Shown here: positions 34,405 to 45,943 of the stretch, in pieces
Numbering within the stretch: the stretch's first letter is position 1
Layout of the letters: every line of letters starts with the position of its first letter
Assembly (NCBI GenBank): GCA_964405435.1
Contig: CAYOOD010000015.1
Coordinates: 40,275-104,274, forward strand
Length of the DNA stretch: 64,000 nucleotides
Direction of reading: 5' to 3'
From: DVEG01 sp964405435
GTDB taxonomy: Bacteria > Cyanobacteriota > Cyanobacteriia > Cyanobacteriales > Oscillatoriaceae
The notes under the pieces: model-generated
Told to the model about the DNA's origin: nothing
Database searches by the model: none
Seen by the model: the letters and a program-made list of their open reading frames with translations, nothing else
Position numbers and translations under genes: made by a program

Positions 34405-37400
34405 TCACCACGGGCTGCCGATCGTCGTAAAAGCAGACCAATAATAAGGATGGGAAAGTGGGATGTCGCCCCGTTCGGCGAGTTCCGGCGGCAATTTTAT
34501 TATCCCGTTAGAGCCGATTAACTGACCGTTTTTGACGCGCAGGGTGCCGCGTATCATGGCGATTTGTGCAAGACGTAGCGCTTCCGCTTTGATAGGGGCT
34601 TCTCGCAAGTTTTGGTAAAATTCGCTCATCAGTCCGAGGGTGCCTAAATCGCTGACGTACCACAGACTCGCTACGGCGGATTTAGCACCGGAGATGACAG
34701 CTAATCCAGCAAAACCCATTTCCGATTGTTCGTCACCGAGCGCGGTGCGGCAAGCACTCAGTACCAAAAGATCGACTTGGGGATTGTTCCAGTTCAACTG
34801 GGGCAGTTCATCCAGGCGCAGTCTTCGATCCCACAACTGAATATAAGAGTTGCTGGGCGCTCCCGGTAAGAAATCAGCGTGAGTAGCGAGATGCACGATG
34901 CGAAACGGCGTGGTAGCGCGTTGATTTTTGAGATTGTTGAGGGTAAATTCGCGGTTGAGGAAAGATTTGCTGTCCTGTGAGGGAGAATAAACCGATTGGG
35001 GCGCTCGCGAGGAAACTACCTGCTGCAACTCCACCGGCACGGCAGGCAGGGGCGTTTGATCGGAAAATTCAGAAGCCCCAAAAGCCAGAATCGGCTCGTT
35101 TTGAAGAGATTGGTAGTCCCAATCGGTGAGGGTGAAACTGGGAGTCAGACTGAAGCTGTACTTTTCCACGAGAAACTGCTGCCCGTCATACAAAGCCGCG
35201 ATCGGCATGGTTCGCAATCCCGCATCCAGTGAAAACAGCAGCGTGTCAACCTGCATGTCTTGCAAGTCTTTTTCGACTGGGGAAATTATCCACTGATAGA
35301 GTTGCCGCGCTGGCTGCAAATATTGAAGCGTGTGTTGCAGCCTGCGATCGGTGATGTTTTGGCGAAATTGTTTCGCCACGGCGAGGAGAGTTTCTCTGGG
35401 AGCCTCTGGAACAGTGCGGTGAATCGGAGAGCCTTTAGGGGGCACCACAATCAGCTCTAATTGATCGGGGTTAGCCACGACATAGATGAGAGCATAAGCC
35501 CTGCCGGTTTGCTGTTTGATAGCTCCTAAATTTCCTTGAAACTTGGGAATATCTGACTCGGCGCTATCGGTTGTTACTCCGAGGTACTGCTCGAATTCTT
35601 GAATTCTCAATAGCTCGGTTTTAAAAACCGTTTTCAAGATATTATTTGCGCCGCTACTTTCTTCGAGGGAGGTGCTGGCTTCATTAGAGCTAGAACTACT
35701 GTCAGCAGATTGTGATTGACGATTTCCAGTTGTGGGCGATTGACTGGCATCTGCTGTTGCGCTGTTCGATAACTCGCTTTCTAGAACGCTAGCGCTCGAT
35801 TGAATCTTCAAAATTTGCTCTGTGGAAGCCAAGTTAGGAAGTTCGCGCTCTGCAGGCGATTGCGTTTCGCTTACAAAATTGAGCAATGGGGATGGAGAGG
35901 GTAAACGCTCGGCAACAGGTGGCACCGCTGCGGGTGGCTCGGCAGCAGGTGGCGCAGGTGGCTCGAATGTTTGTGCGGGTGGCTCGGCAACAGGTGGCTC
36001 GGCTGCCTGTATGGGTGCTGGCACGGGCTGTGGTGTGGGTGCTGGCACGGGCTGTGGTGTGGGTGCTGGCACGGGCTGTGGTGCGGGCTCTGGCACGGGC
36101 TCTGGTGCGGGCTCTGGCACGGGCTCTGGTGCGGGTGCTGGCACGGGCTCTGGTGCGGGTGCTGGCACGGGCTCTGGTGCGGGTGCTGGCACNNNNNNNN
36201 NNNNNNNNNNNNNNNNNNNNNNNNNNNNNNNNNNNNNNNNNNNNNNNNNNNNNNNNNNNNNNNNNNNNNNNNNNNNNNNNNNNNNNNNNNNNGGGCTCTG
36301 GTGCGGATACGATCGCAATATTGCCCTGATTAAAGGTGTATAAATACTCGCCAAAAGCGATCGCATTATTTAAAGAAACAATAGCCCCTGCCGTGCCGTT
36401 TGTTGTCGCATCTCCGACGATAAAGGGGATAATTCCCTTGCCGCCGTGCCCAATCGTAATGCTGCCGCCGCTATTTCCTCCGATCGCAGAAATACTCGCC
36501 GCCGAGCCATTTGCTGCCGTGAAAGTACCCGTTGCTTTGACATTGCCGTCAATACTTTGAATGAAAATATTGCCGCCTGTTGTGGCACCTTCGGCATTAA
36601 TCCAAGTAAAGATAACGTCATTTAACGGATCGAGGGTGACGTTACCGCCCGCACCCGAACTGCCGGAAGCGTTAATTTTTTCGGCGGTAATGGCACTCTC
36701 AGCTTGAAAGATGATATTTCCACCGGAAGCACCGGAAGAATTGAGATTTTCAGTTTGAATTGCTCCAGTGGTGCTGGTGAGGTTAATTGCGCCGCCACTG
36801 CCGCTAATCGAGCTAGCATCGAGGTTGCCGGTGGTGATGTTATTGGGGGTTGAAATCGAGAGAACACCGCCACCCAAAGTGCCAGACGAATTGATATCGC
36901 CTGTTGCGATCGCACCAAAGTTGCTTGCCAGGGCAATCGTGCCGCCAATGCCTCCACTAGAAGCCGTGCTGATATCGCCTACAGTGATATCGCCTTGTGC
37001 GGTAAGATTCACCGTGCCATTTAAAACCGAGAGAGCGTCATTGAGCTTAATCGTACCGCTCGCATTCATGCGAATTCCTGACGTGCCGGCGGCGATTGTC
37101 GAGGCGGCGTCAATATTTTGCGCGTCGATTGCTAATCCGAGAAGCGGCGTTAAGTTTCCAATTGCTCCGCCGAAACTGACGTTCCCGCTGCCTGCATTTA
37201 ACGTCAGAATGCGCGAGCCATCTACCGTGCTGCCAAATGCGATCGCATTTCCGGTAATTGTCGCGTCATTTGTCAGAGTGACGGCATCCTGAAGGTTTAC
37301 CGCTCCTGCTGTCGAAATATTGCCGTTGATGACAGTATTGCCGGCTGCATCCGTTGCCAGACTGGCAGCATTAATGGCAGCATTGAAGCGCGTAGTGCCG

Positions 37401-40400
37401 CTGCTATTGAGGGCGAGGTTGCCGAGAGCTATCCGACTGCCTACCGCCCCATTCAAAGTAATATTGCCCGTTCCCGCATTCAGGGTGAGATTTTCCGTGC
37501 CGTTCGTTCCATCAATACTCCCCCCCAAGATTATATTACCATTTTCTGCGCTCGTGTCAAGCGTTAAATTACCCCCTAGAGAAATATTGCTTGCCTGTTG
37601 TAAATCAACGATTGACGCTTTGATGTCGCCGCCGAGAGTGGTTTGCCCGGTGGTTTTGACAGTCAGGGAAGATAAAGGAGCGATATCGCCGACTGTGGCG
37701 AGAGAAATATTGCCGCTTCCGGCATCGAGTGTGAGAGTAAAGCCAGCGCCATTGACGGCACTGCCATCTAAAAGAATAGTGCCGTTATTGCCCGATGTTG
37801 CGATCGCAACATTGCCTCCTAAAGTGATGCCGCCAGTTGCCTGAGAGAAGTTGACACCGTTGCTGGCGGTGAGGTTATTATTGAGGGTTATCAACCCTGG
37901 AGTAATAGCCGTTAGAGAAGCAAGAGGAGTCAGATTGCCGACTGCACCATTAAAGATAATATTGCCGCCGGCAGTAACAGTAAGATTGCTTGCACCATCG
38001 ACAGTGCTGCCGAAAGTGATATTGCCTGCGGTGCTGCTGACAGATATATCGTTGCCGAGAGTGAGGGCGTTAGAAAAATTGAGCGAACTCGTGGCGCTGA
38101 TATCGCCGCCAAGAAAGGTAGTGCCGCTAGCGCTAGTCGTTAAACTGGCAGCGCTTACAGTGCTGTTAAACTGCGTCGTGCCCGTGCTATTGGCAGTGAG
38201 ATTGCCGAGGGCGGCGGTGCTGCCGACTGCGCCGTTAAAAGTAATGTTGCCCGTACCCGCATTGAGAGTTAAGTTTTCACCGCCGATAGTGCCGTCGAGG
38301 GTATTGTTAAAAGTGAAGTTGCCGTTGTTGCTAGAAAAAGTGCGATCGCCTGTAATTTGTACGGCATCGTTAAATAGTTGAATGCCGCTCGTGGTTACAT
38401 CGCCTGCAATAACAGTCGTGCCGCCTGCATCGGTTGTCAAACTGGCAGCGTTGACAGTGCTGTTGAGTTGCGTGGTGCCCGTGCTATTGAGAAGAATCCC
38501 TCCTAGCGGAATATTGCCGACTGCGGAATTGAAAGTAATGTTGCCCGTGCCCGCATTGAGGGTTAAGTTTTCGCCGCCGCTCGTGCCGTCGAGAGGATTG
38601 TTAAAAGTGAGGTTGCCGTTGTTGCTAGAAAAAGTGCGATCGCCTGTTATTTGTACGGCATCGTTAAATAGTTGAATGCCACTCGTGGTTACATCGCCTG
38701 CAATCACAGTCGTGCCGCCTGCATCGGTTGTTAAACTGGCAGCATTGACAGTGCTGTTGAGTTGCGTAGTGCCCGCACTATTGAGCAGAATTCCTGCTAG
38801 CGGAGTCGTGCCGACTGCTCCGTTGAAAGTGATATTGCCCGTACCCGCGTTGAGGGTTAAATTTTCGCCGCCAATAGTGCCGTCGAGGGTATTATTAAAA
38901 GTGAGGTTGCCGTTGTTGCTAGAAAAAGTGCGATCGCCTGTTATTTGTACGGCATCGTTAAATAGTTGAATGCCACTCGTGGTTACATCGCCTGTGATAA
39001 CAGTCGTGCCGCCTGTATCAGTCGTTAAACTAGCAGCGTTGAAAGAGCTGTTAATTTGAGTGGTGCCCGCGCTATTGAGAAGAATCCCTCCTAGGGGAGT
39101 CGTGCCGACTGCGGCATTAAAAGTAATGTTGCCCGTACCCGCGTTGAGGGTTAAGTTTTCGCCGCCAATAGTGCCGTCGAGAGGATTGTTAAAGGTAATG
39201 TTGCCGTTATTAGTAGTAAAAGTGCGATCGCCTGTTATTTGTACCGCATCGTTAAATAGTTGAATGCCGCTCGTGGTTACATCGCCTGCAATAACAGTCG
39301 TGCCGCCTGCATCGGTTGTCAAACTGGCAGCGTTGACAGTGCTGTTGAGTTGCGTGGTGCCCGTGCTATTGAGAAGAATCCCTCCTAGCGGAATATTGCC
39401 GACTGCACCATTGAAAGTAATGTTGCCCGTACCCGCGTTGAGGGTTAAGTTTTCGCCGCCGATAGTGCCGTCGAGGGTATTGTTAAAAGTGAGGTTGCCG
39501 TTGTTGCTAGAGAAAGTGCGATCGCCTGTGATTTGTACCGCATCGTTAAATAGTTGAATGCCGCTCGTGGTAACGTCGCCTGCAATAACAGTCGTGCCGC
39601 CTGCATCGGTTGTTAAACTGGCAGCAGTGACAGGGCTGTTAAACTGCGTCGTGCCCGTGCTATTGGCAGTGAGATTGCCGAGGGCGGCGGTGCTGCCAAC
39701 TGCGCCGTTAAACGTAATATTGCCGCTGCCGCTGTTGAGAGTGAGGTCAAAATTTCCGTCAACGGAATTATTAAAAATGATGTCAGCCGCCCCAGCACCC
39801 GTACTCAGAGAGGCGCTGCCAGTCAGAGTGACAGCCCCCTTCAATTGAATAGGAGTGCCCCTTGTAGTTAGGCTGCCTCCTAGCACCACTGGGCTAGGAG
39901 CATTTTGCAGGAAATTTCCTGTTAAGTTGATAATTCCCGTGGCTGGAATATTCACCGTTCCGCCGCTAGTACCGCTATTTTCAACCGTGAGATTGTTAGC
40001 ATTGATAGTGCCTGCAAGGGTAATAGCGCCGCTGGCATTGTTGGTTAAACCCGCGCCGGTATCCAGCCGGATAGTGGTATTGCCGGTGCCGGAATCGAGC
40101 GTCACCCCAGGCGCGATGGAGATAACCGCATTGCCCGCATCTCGAAAGGCATCCACGACACCGGAAGCGAGCGGATTGTTGCCAGTGAGCGTCAGGTTGC
40201 CGCTGTCGGTGATAATATTGGCATTAACGAGGAGACTGCGCCCAGCTTGCAAAGTTAAATCGCCGCCACTGCCGCCGGGATTGTTGGCAATAATCGGGCT
40301 GTTGACAGTAATGTCATTGTTGGCTTGCAGCACCACCGCCGTGCCCGCATTCAAGGTGCGCGTTAAAAAGTCGCTGGTAATCGTCACCGTCGCACCCTGC

Positions 40401-43400
40401 CCGCGCGCGAATGTCAGCAAGTTGGGATTGGGATCGACAAAACCGACTGATACCTGATTTGCGCCGGAGAAGCCAGCCAAAAAAGTACCATTGACGGGAT
40501 CTTCCACGACTGCATTTAACCCGGCGTTGGCAGCTTTACCGACAATGCTATTTTGCAGGCTGATAATATTGGAGCCATTTACAGCTTGTCCGGTTGCGCC
40601 GTTTACCCAAGTAGCCGCTGCTGCATTTGCTACTACCCCATTATTCCACTCAGGGCTGCGGACGACATAATTGCCGTTGAGAAGGGCTGTGACGCCGCTA
40701 GAGCCCACATTGTCATTGGCTGTGGTGCCGACGAGACTGTTGGCTACCGATACCGCTCCGGTGATGCCGGTGCTGCCATTCCCCCACGTCACTGCTCCCG
40801 CATCCGTGGCTGCTCCATTATTCCAGTTATAGCTGCTGACAACGTAATTGCCGTTGCTCAGGGCTGTGATGCCGCCTATGCCCACATTGTCATTGGCTGT
40901 GGTGCCGACGAGACTGTTGGCTACCGATACCGCTCCGGTGATGCCGGTGCTGCCATTCCCCCACGTCACTGCTCCCGCATCCGTGGCTGCTCCATTATTC
41001 CAGTAATAGCTGCTGACGACGTAATTGCCGTTGAGAAGGGCGGTGACGCCGCCATAGCCCACATTATCACTGGCTGTGGTGCCGACGAGACTGTTTGCTG
41101 CCGAGACGGCTCCGGTGATGCCGGTGCTGCCATTCCCCCACGTCACTGCTCCCGCATCCGTGGCTGCTCCATTATTCCAGTAATAGCTGCTGACGACGTA
41201 ATTGCCGTTGAGAAGGGCGGTGACGCCGCCATAGCCCACATTATCACTGGCTGTGGTGCCGACGAGACTGTTTGCTGCCGAGACGGCTCCGGTGATGCCG
41301 GTGCTGCCATTCCCCCACGTCACTGCTCCCGCATTTGTGGCTGCCCAATTATTCCAGTATGGGCTGCTGATGACGTAATTGCCGTTGAAAAGGGCGGTGA
41401 CGCCGCCTTCACCAAACTCAAAGCCGCCAGAGCCCACATTGTCACCGACTCTCGTGCCGACGAGACTGTTTGCCTGCGAGACGGCTCCGGTGATGCCGGT
41501 GCTGCCATTCCCCCACGTCACGGCTCCTGCACTATAGGCTGCCCCATTATTCCATGTATAGCTGCTGACGACGTAATTGCCGTTACTCAGGGCTGTGACG
41601 CCGCCCATGCCCACATTGTCATAGGCTGTGGTGCCGACGAGACTGTTTGCTACCGAGACGGCTCCGGTGATGTCGGTGCTGCCATTCCCCCACGTCACCG
41701 CTCCCGCATCCGTGACTGCCCCATTATCCCAGTTAGGGCTGCTGACGACGTAATTGCCGTTACTCAGGGCTGTGACGCCGTAATTGCCCACATTGTCATA
41801 GGCTGTGGTGCCGACGAGACTGTTGGCTGCCGAGACGGCTCCGGTGATGCCAGTGGTGCCATTCCCCCACGTTACTGCTCCGGCTTGAGTGGCTGCCCCA
41901 TTATTCCAGTTAGAGCTGCTGACGACGTAATTGCCATTGGAAAGGGCTGTGACGCCGTAATTGCCCACATTGTCATTGGCTGTGGTGCCGACGAGACTGT
42001 TTGCTACCGAGACGGCTCCGGTGATGCCGGTGCTGCCATTCCCCCACGTCACCGCTCCCACTGCCGTGACTGCCCCATTATTCCAGTTAGGGCTGCTGAC
42101 AACGTAATTGCCGTTGCTCAAAGCTGTGACGCCGCCAGAGCCCACATTGTCATTGGCTGTGGTGCCTGTCAGGGTGCTGATGAGCGCCCCCGTCGCGCCG
42201 TTGAACAGATAAACCGCTCCCGCGTTTGTCTCGGCAAAGTTATCATTGGGGTCGGTGACGGCGACGTTTCCCGTGCTCAAGGGCACGATACTCGTGCCAA
42301 ACCCGGTGCCGTTCGGGTTGGGATCGGTTAGCTCGAATGAGGGGAAGGTGCCTGTAGTGTCGTCGATGACGATATTTTTGGGATCTAATAACAAAGTACC
42401 GGGCATTCCGCTGGCGGCTGTGACATCGACGCTGCCTGACATGAAGAGGGTGTCTTTGCCGGAGACTTCTACAAAGCCGCCATTGCCGCCTATCGTGCCG
42501 CCCCGGGCGCTGATGCTGCCGGCGAAGGTGGTTTGTTTGTCTGACCATACTATAATCCGCCCGCCACTGCCTGACGTGATGGCGTCTGCACTCAGGGTGC
42601 TGGCAGGGTTGACGAAGGTATTTTGGGCGTTAATCGCTCCTAGAGTTTGCCCTTGAAAGTCGCCGCCGATGAGGATTTCGCCGCCGCCATAAGTGCCGGA
42701 AGCGTTGGCAGAAGCCGCGAGCAGTCGCAAGTCTTGCCCGAATAAGCGAATGCTGCCGCCTTTTTCTCCCGTTGCTGAAAACCTGCCGGAGGTTGTCAGT
42801 ACGCTTCCCGCACCGCCATTAAAGAGGATGCTGCCTCCCTGTTTCGCGCCGCTGGCGTTGGTGGTGGCGCTGGCGGTTTGAATGACTGTGCCGCTGTAAT
42901 TGAGGGTGATTTCGCCGCCATTGTCGGCTGCAGCGATCGCACTTATCTTACCCGCATCGAGCAAATTTCTCGTATCAATGCGAATCCTGCCGCCTGCGCT
43001 GCCGTCGGCGCTGATTTCACCGAGATTGTACGTCAAGTGCCCCATGAGGTTAATTTCGCCGCCCGTCGCGCCTGTGGCTGATATTTGCCCCTGATTGAGC
43101 AGGTAGCCGCTGCTTGCCGTTAGCTGAATCGTGCCGTCTGGATTGGTGACAATACTATTAGCGTGGCTGACATTCCCGCCCGTCAGCATTGCCGGCAAGG
43201 ATTGGGGCGCTATCGCTCCTCCATCCCCCATGCCATAAGCCCCATGCCCGATTTCCAAACTCAGCAGATGTCCTTCTTGCGAAATGCGCACGAGGTTCGA
43301 TTCCGGTACGGCAGCTAAGGTGATTTTGCCTCCCGGCGATGACAGGGTGCCGTAGTTCTGAACGCTGCCGCCGAGCAAGGTAAGATTATTTCCGCCAGTA

Positions 43401-43999
43401 ACGGCTAAATTGCCGAAATTGGCAATAATTCCCGGCTGAGACGCCCCAAACGCAAATTCACTCGGCGTCCCCACCAAGGCTGCCCAGTTATTATTACCTA
43501 TCGCGCTAAACCAATTTCTCCCAAATCCTATCCCCGTCGCGGTTGTCGCCGCAAACGACGCGGGTACGTTTAACTGGGCATTGGGGCCAAAAATTATCCC
43601 GGCGGGATTCATTAAGAATAAATTAGAATTTCCGCCGCTGACTTGAATTAACCCGTTAATATAAGAAGCCTCGCCGCCCGTGACTCGCCCCAAAATGTTG
43701 CGGATATTTGGGTTCGAGAGAAAATTGGCGATTTGCCCTTCACTGAGCCCAAACCGCTGAAAGCTGTGGAACAGATTCGCGCCATCTTGGGAAGTTCTCC
43801 CCCCCGTGATGTCGTAGCGAGTTCCATTAATAATGACATTCGTGCCCGTGCCGTCTGCTGCAGGCGCGATCGCTTGGGCGCATAGCGGCTCGGATTTTAA
43901 TGCTTCGACACCTGCGATTAACCCGACTACCCCTAGCAACAGGTAGGATTTTTTAGCGCGGTTGTTGGCTTTCAGCAACCTTGGTAGTAAATGCCCCAT
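34405..43999 (-). CDS. giant secreted TPS-domain adhesin fused to a CHAT peptidase (assembly gap)
   Basis: At least 3164 residues plus an unsequenced linker. A signal peptide (1 to about 42, ending LCAQA) is followed by a two-partner-secretion/filamentous-haemagglutinin domain (about 43-300; NIRNILGRVTGGEASYINGL, NLFLMNPAGIIFGPNAQLN). Next come beta-helix regions, nine 59-residue repeats (LVGTTANDNVG type, about 42170-40650) and about five 98-residue repeats (GENLTLNAGTGNITFNG type, about 39850-38090). A PAPEP linker holding the 100-N gap follows, then a Ser-rich stretch and a C-terminal CHAT domain with likely catalytic His in VHLATHADF and Cys in LSACRTALG. The frames on each side of the gap join if the true gap is a multiple of three. 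No TpsB transporter is in the window. Putting a caspase-like domain on a secreted adhesin is odd and unexplained. Confidence 0.88.
36193..36292. other. scaffold gap of exactly 100 N in Pro-rich linker
   Basis: 100 N bordered by a 24-bp repeat (gggtgctggcacgggctctg and similar). The true length is unknown. A multiple of three would join the two coding halves. Confidence 0.98.
38088..39851. repeat. tandem 294-bp (98-codon) repeats
   Basis: Near-identical units start at 38382, 38676, 38970, 39264 and 39558 with a period of exactly 294 bp; a more diverged unit lies on the 38088 side. Each encodes one 98-residue beta-helix segment (LTTDAGGTTVIAGDVTTSGI). High nucleotide identity suggests recent duplication or gene conversion. 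Confidence 0.9.
40650..42180. repeat. nine tandem 177-bp (59-codon) repeats
   Basis: Nine copies of a 59-residue unit (DNVG..GVTALSNGNYVVSS, AGAVTWGNGSTGITGAVS). One copy has a seven-residue insertion (FEFGEGG, near 41405-41425), and two neighbouring copies (about 40980-41330) are almost identical. The pattern resembles FG-GAP-like or propeller repeats of cyanobacterial adhesins. Confidence 0.88.
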
Positions 44000-44260
44000 T
44001 TTCTTTAGGCTGGTGCTTTTGTCTTGTCACAAGTCTAATAAGAAAAATTCTCGACTGTCAAGTTAATTTGAATAAAAAAATACTCCTGTCTGCTTTCGAT
44101 TTTTTAACAAAAATACACGGCTCAGCGCTTTTAATTTATAAGAAAAATGAACCGGACAGAAGCTCGGCTTTAACATCGGCTATTTCTCGCGCTGAACTAT
44201 TGCAGCTTTTTCAACAAGCGGGAGCTTCTGCCTCCCTGCGCTCATCCTGTAACGAGAATA

Positions 44261-44295
44261 CGCGCTGGCGCTGATGAAGACAGCTTCACGCGCCT
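44261..44295. repeat. dispersed repeat, copy 2 (partner at 20485)
   Basis: It matches 20485-20518 over its full length apart from one added base and one change in the centre, and has the same cgcgctggcgct and cttcacgcgcct ends. Confidence 0.7.
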
Positions 44296-44425
44296 GGATT
44301 GCCCCTACGTCTGGTAGCCAAATGAAGAGCGCTAATTTTTGTTACAGTACATAAGTTAGCCAACCTAAATAAAGGTAATATTACCCCTATCCGAAACGCG
44401 CGTTTTTCGAGGAATCGGGTTTCCC

Positions 44426-44521
44426 ATAGCGGTTTTCAGTTGGATGAACTACAGAGCAGAAACCCGGCAACTTCGACGAAGCCGGGTTTCTCAGTCCCTC
44501 AAAAGGGATGAAAACCGCTAT
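44426..44521. repeat. MITE-like palindromic element, 96 bp, next to CHAT stop
   Basis: Perfect 13-bp terminal inverted repeats: atagcggttttca (44426-44438) and tgaaaaccgctat (44509-44521). The inner hairpin is of the aaacccggc type. The element ends three bases from the stop of the CHAT gene and may serve as its transcription end. Confidence 0.8.
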
Positions 44522-44524
44522 AAG

Positions 44525-45943
44525 CTACCAAGGGCTGCCAATAGCAGTAAAACCCGACCAAAAATAAGGATGAGATAAATTCAAATTCCCGTTTCCTGCC
44601 AATTCCGGCGGCAGCGTCAGTGGAGAGCCTGAACCGAGCAACTGCCCGCCTTCGACGCGCACTTGTTTGCGCAGCATGGCGAGCTGTGCCTGTCGCAGCG
44701 CCTCTGCTTTAATCGGTGCAGAGCGCAAGTTGCGGTAAAACTCCGTCATCAGCGCCAAAGTTCCTACATCGCTAACGTACCACAGACTTGCCAGCACCGT
44801 TTTTACCCCCGACTGCACCGCCAAACCGGCAAAGCCCAATTCTGACGAGCGATCGCCCACTGCCGTGCGACACGCCGAAAGCACCAGCAACTCTACAGTC
44901 GGATCGTTCAACCGCAACTGCCCGATCTGATTTAAGCGCAGTTTTTCATCCCACAATTGAATATAGGAATTTTTTACTTCTCCTGACAAAAATTCTGCAT
45001 GAGTGGCCATGTGAATAATTTTGTAAGGAGTGTTTTGGCGTTGCAGCTTGATATTATCTAGGGTAAAATCTTGATTGAGAAAAGCTTTTCCCGGCCACAG
45101 TGAAGAGGTAATCGTATCAACTTCGAGGGATACAGCAGGCAAAGGATCTAAATCGGTAAATTCCGAGGCTCCCATTGCCAGAACGCGCTCGTTCTGAATC
45201 TTCGCGTAGCGAGTATCGACTAAGCTAATGCAGGGAATCAAACCGATGCTGTATTTTTCAATGAGAAACTGTTTGCCGTCGTGCAAGGCGGCGATGGGAA
45301 AACTGCGCAATCCTTCATCCATTGAAAACAGCAGTGTCTCGATACCTTGGGCTTGCAGCTCTGCATCAAATGGCGCAATTAACCACTGATAAAGTTGCTG
45401 CGACGGCGCTAGATAGCTGTTCGTTATTCGTCGGGCTGGTGCGACTATTTCATTTCTATATTTTTTTACAAAATCAAGCAATTCTGATTTTTTTACATTC
45501 CCGATCGTGTGGCGAATCGGCTCATTACCTGGCGAATAGACCACAACTTCCAAGCGATCGGGGAAAGCAAATACATAGAAAGCAGCGGCTTTTTTCCCCG
45601 TTTGAAGCGCGAGGTCTTGCAGCAGCACTTTAAAGCTTTCATTCGTGACTAACTTTTGAGGAAGCTTGTTGGTAAAATAGCCCTCAAATTCTTTTCTCCT
45701 CATTTGCTGGATTTGCCCGGTCGCTTTGTCCATGAATCCTCGATTCATGCTATCCTCTAGCATGGCGGGAGTAGTTGCCTCTTCCGGGCTGTCGGCTTGA
45801 GCTGTGAGATTTGCTGCAGATAAAGAGACTGGGGCGGGCGTTGCAGAGTGCGATTGCACTGCTGCAAAATTCAACACTGCCAGCAGGGAGAGGGCTGCGA
45901 TGAGGCAGTGCTTTAGCAGAACTGAGAGTTTGTCAAACTCCAT
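44525..45943 (-). CDS. secreted CHAT-domain protein
   Basis: 472 residues. An N-terminal signal or anchor segment (about 10-34, LLKHCLIAALSLLAVLNFAA) has an upstream agaggtg site. A helical region precedes the CHAT domain (about 110-472) with likely catalytic His315 (HMATHAEFL) and Cys358 (LSACRTAVG). The sequence is similar along its whole CHAT length to the C-terminus of the giant gene directly downstream (shared ASEFTDLDPLPAV/ASEFSDQTPLPAV, NSYIQLWD, SLWYVSD, SHPYFWSGFTAIGSPW type ending). The two are paralogues from a tandem duplication. Export of a caspase-like peptidase to the periplasm is inferred from the signal sequence. Confidence 0.9.
   Translation of the reverse strand: MEFDKLSVLLKHCLIAALSLLAVLNFAAVQSHSATPAPVSLSAANLTAQADSPEEATTPAMLEDSMNRGFMDKATGQIQQMRRKEFEGYFTNKLPQKLVTNESFKVLLQDLALQTGKKAAAFYVFAFPDRLEVVVYSPGNEPIRHTIGNVKKSELLDFVKKYRNEIVAPARRITNSYLAPSQQLYQWLIAPFDAELQAQGIETLLFSMDEGLRSFPIAALHDGKQFLIEKYSIGLIPCISLVDTRYAKIQNERVLAMGASEFTDLDPLPAVSLEVDTITSSLWPGKAFLNQDFTLDNIKLQRQNTPYKIIHMATHAEFLSGEVKNSYIQLWDEKLRLNQIGQLRLNDPTVELLVLSACRTAVGDRSSELGFAGLAVQSGVKTVLASLWYVSDVGTLALMTEFYRNLRSAPIKAEALRQAQLAMLRKQVRVEGGQLLGSGSPLTLPPELAGNGNLNLSHPYFWSGFTAIGSPW

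Larger units (their letters stand above)
44000..44524. other. upstream region of the giant gene, with two repeats
   Basis: 525 bases holding the dispersed repeat at 44261-44295 and the MITE copy at 44426-44521. No gene is seen. Confidence 0.55.

Noticed and set aside
34405..36366. CHAT part of the giant protein as a separate gene starting at 36366
   Set aside because: Its upstream end is only the N-gap linker; the Pro-Ala repeat continues the linker of the larger gene, and the frame difference is explained by the arbitrary gap size.
38088..39851. The regular 294-bp array as a possible CRISPR or satellite
   Set aside because: Units are directly adjacent without spacers and are in frame within a coding sequence.
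40553..42331. A 592-codon open frame on the plus strand, opposite the giant gene
   Set aside because: It is a by-product of the 177-bp in-frame repeats on the minus strand: a repeat length divisible by three without a stop in one copy leaves all copies open. The minus-strand frame has the signal peptide, TPS domain and CHAT domain.
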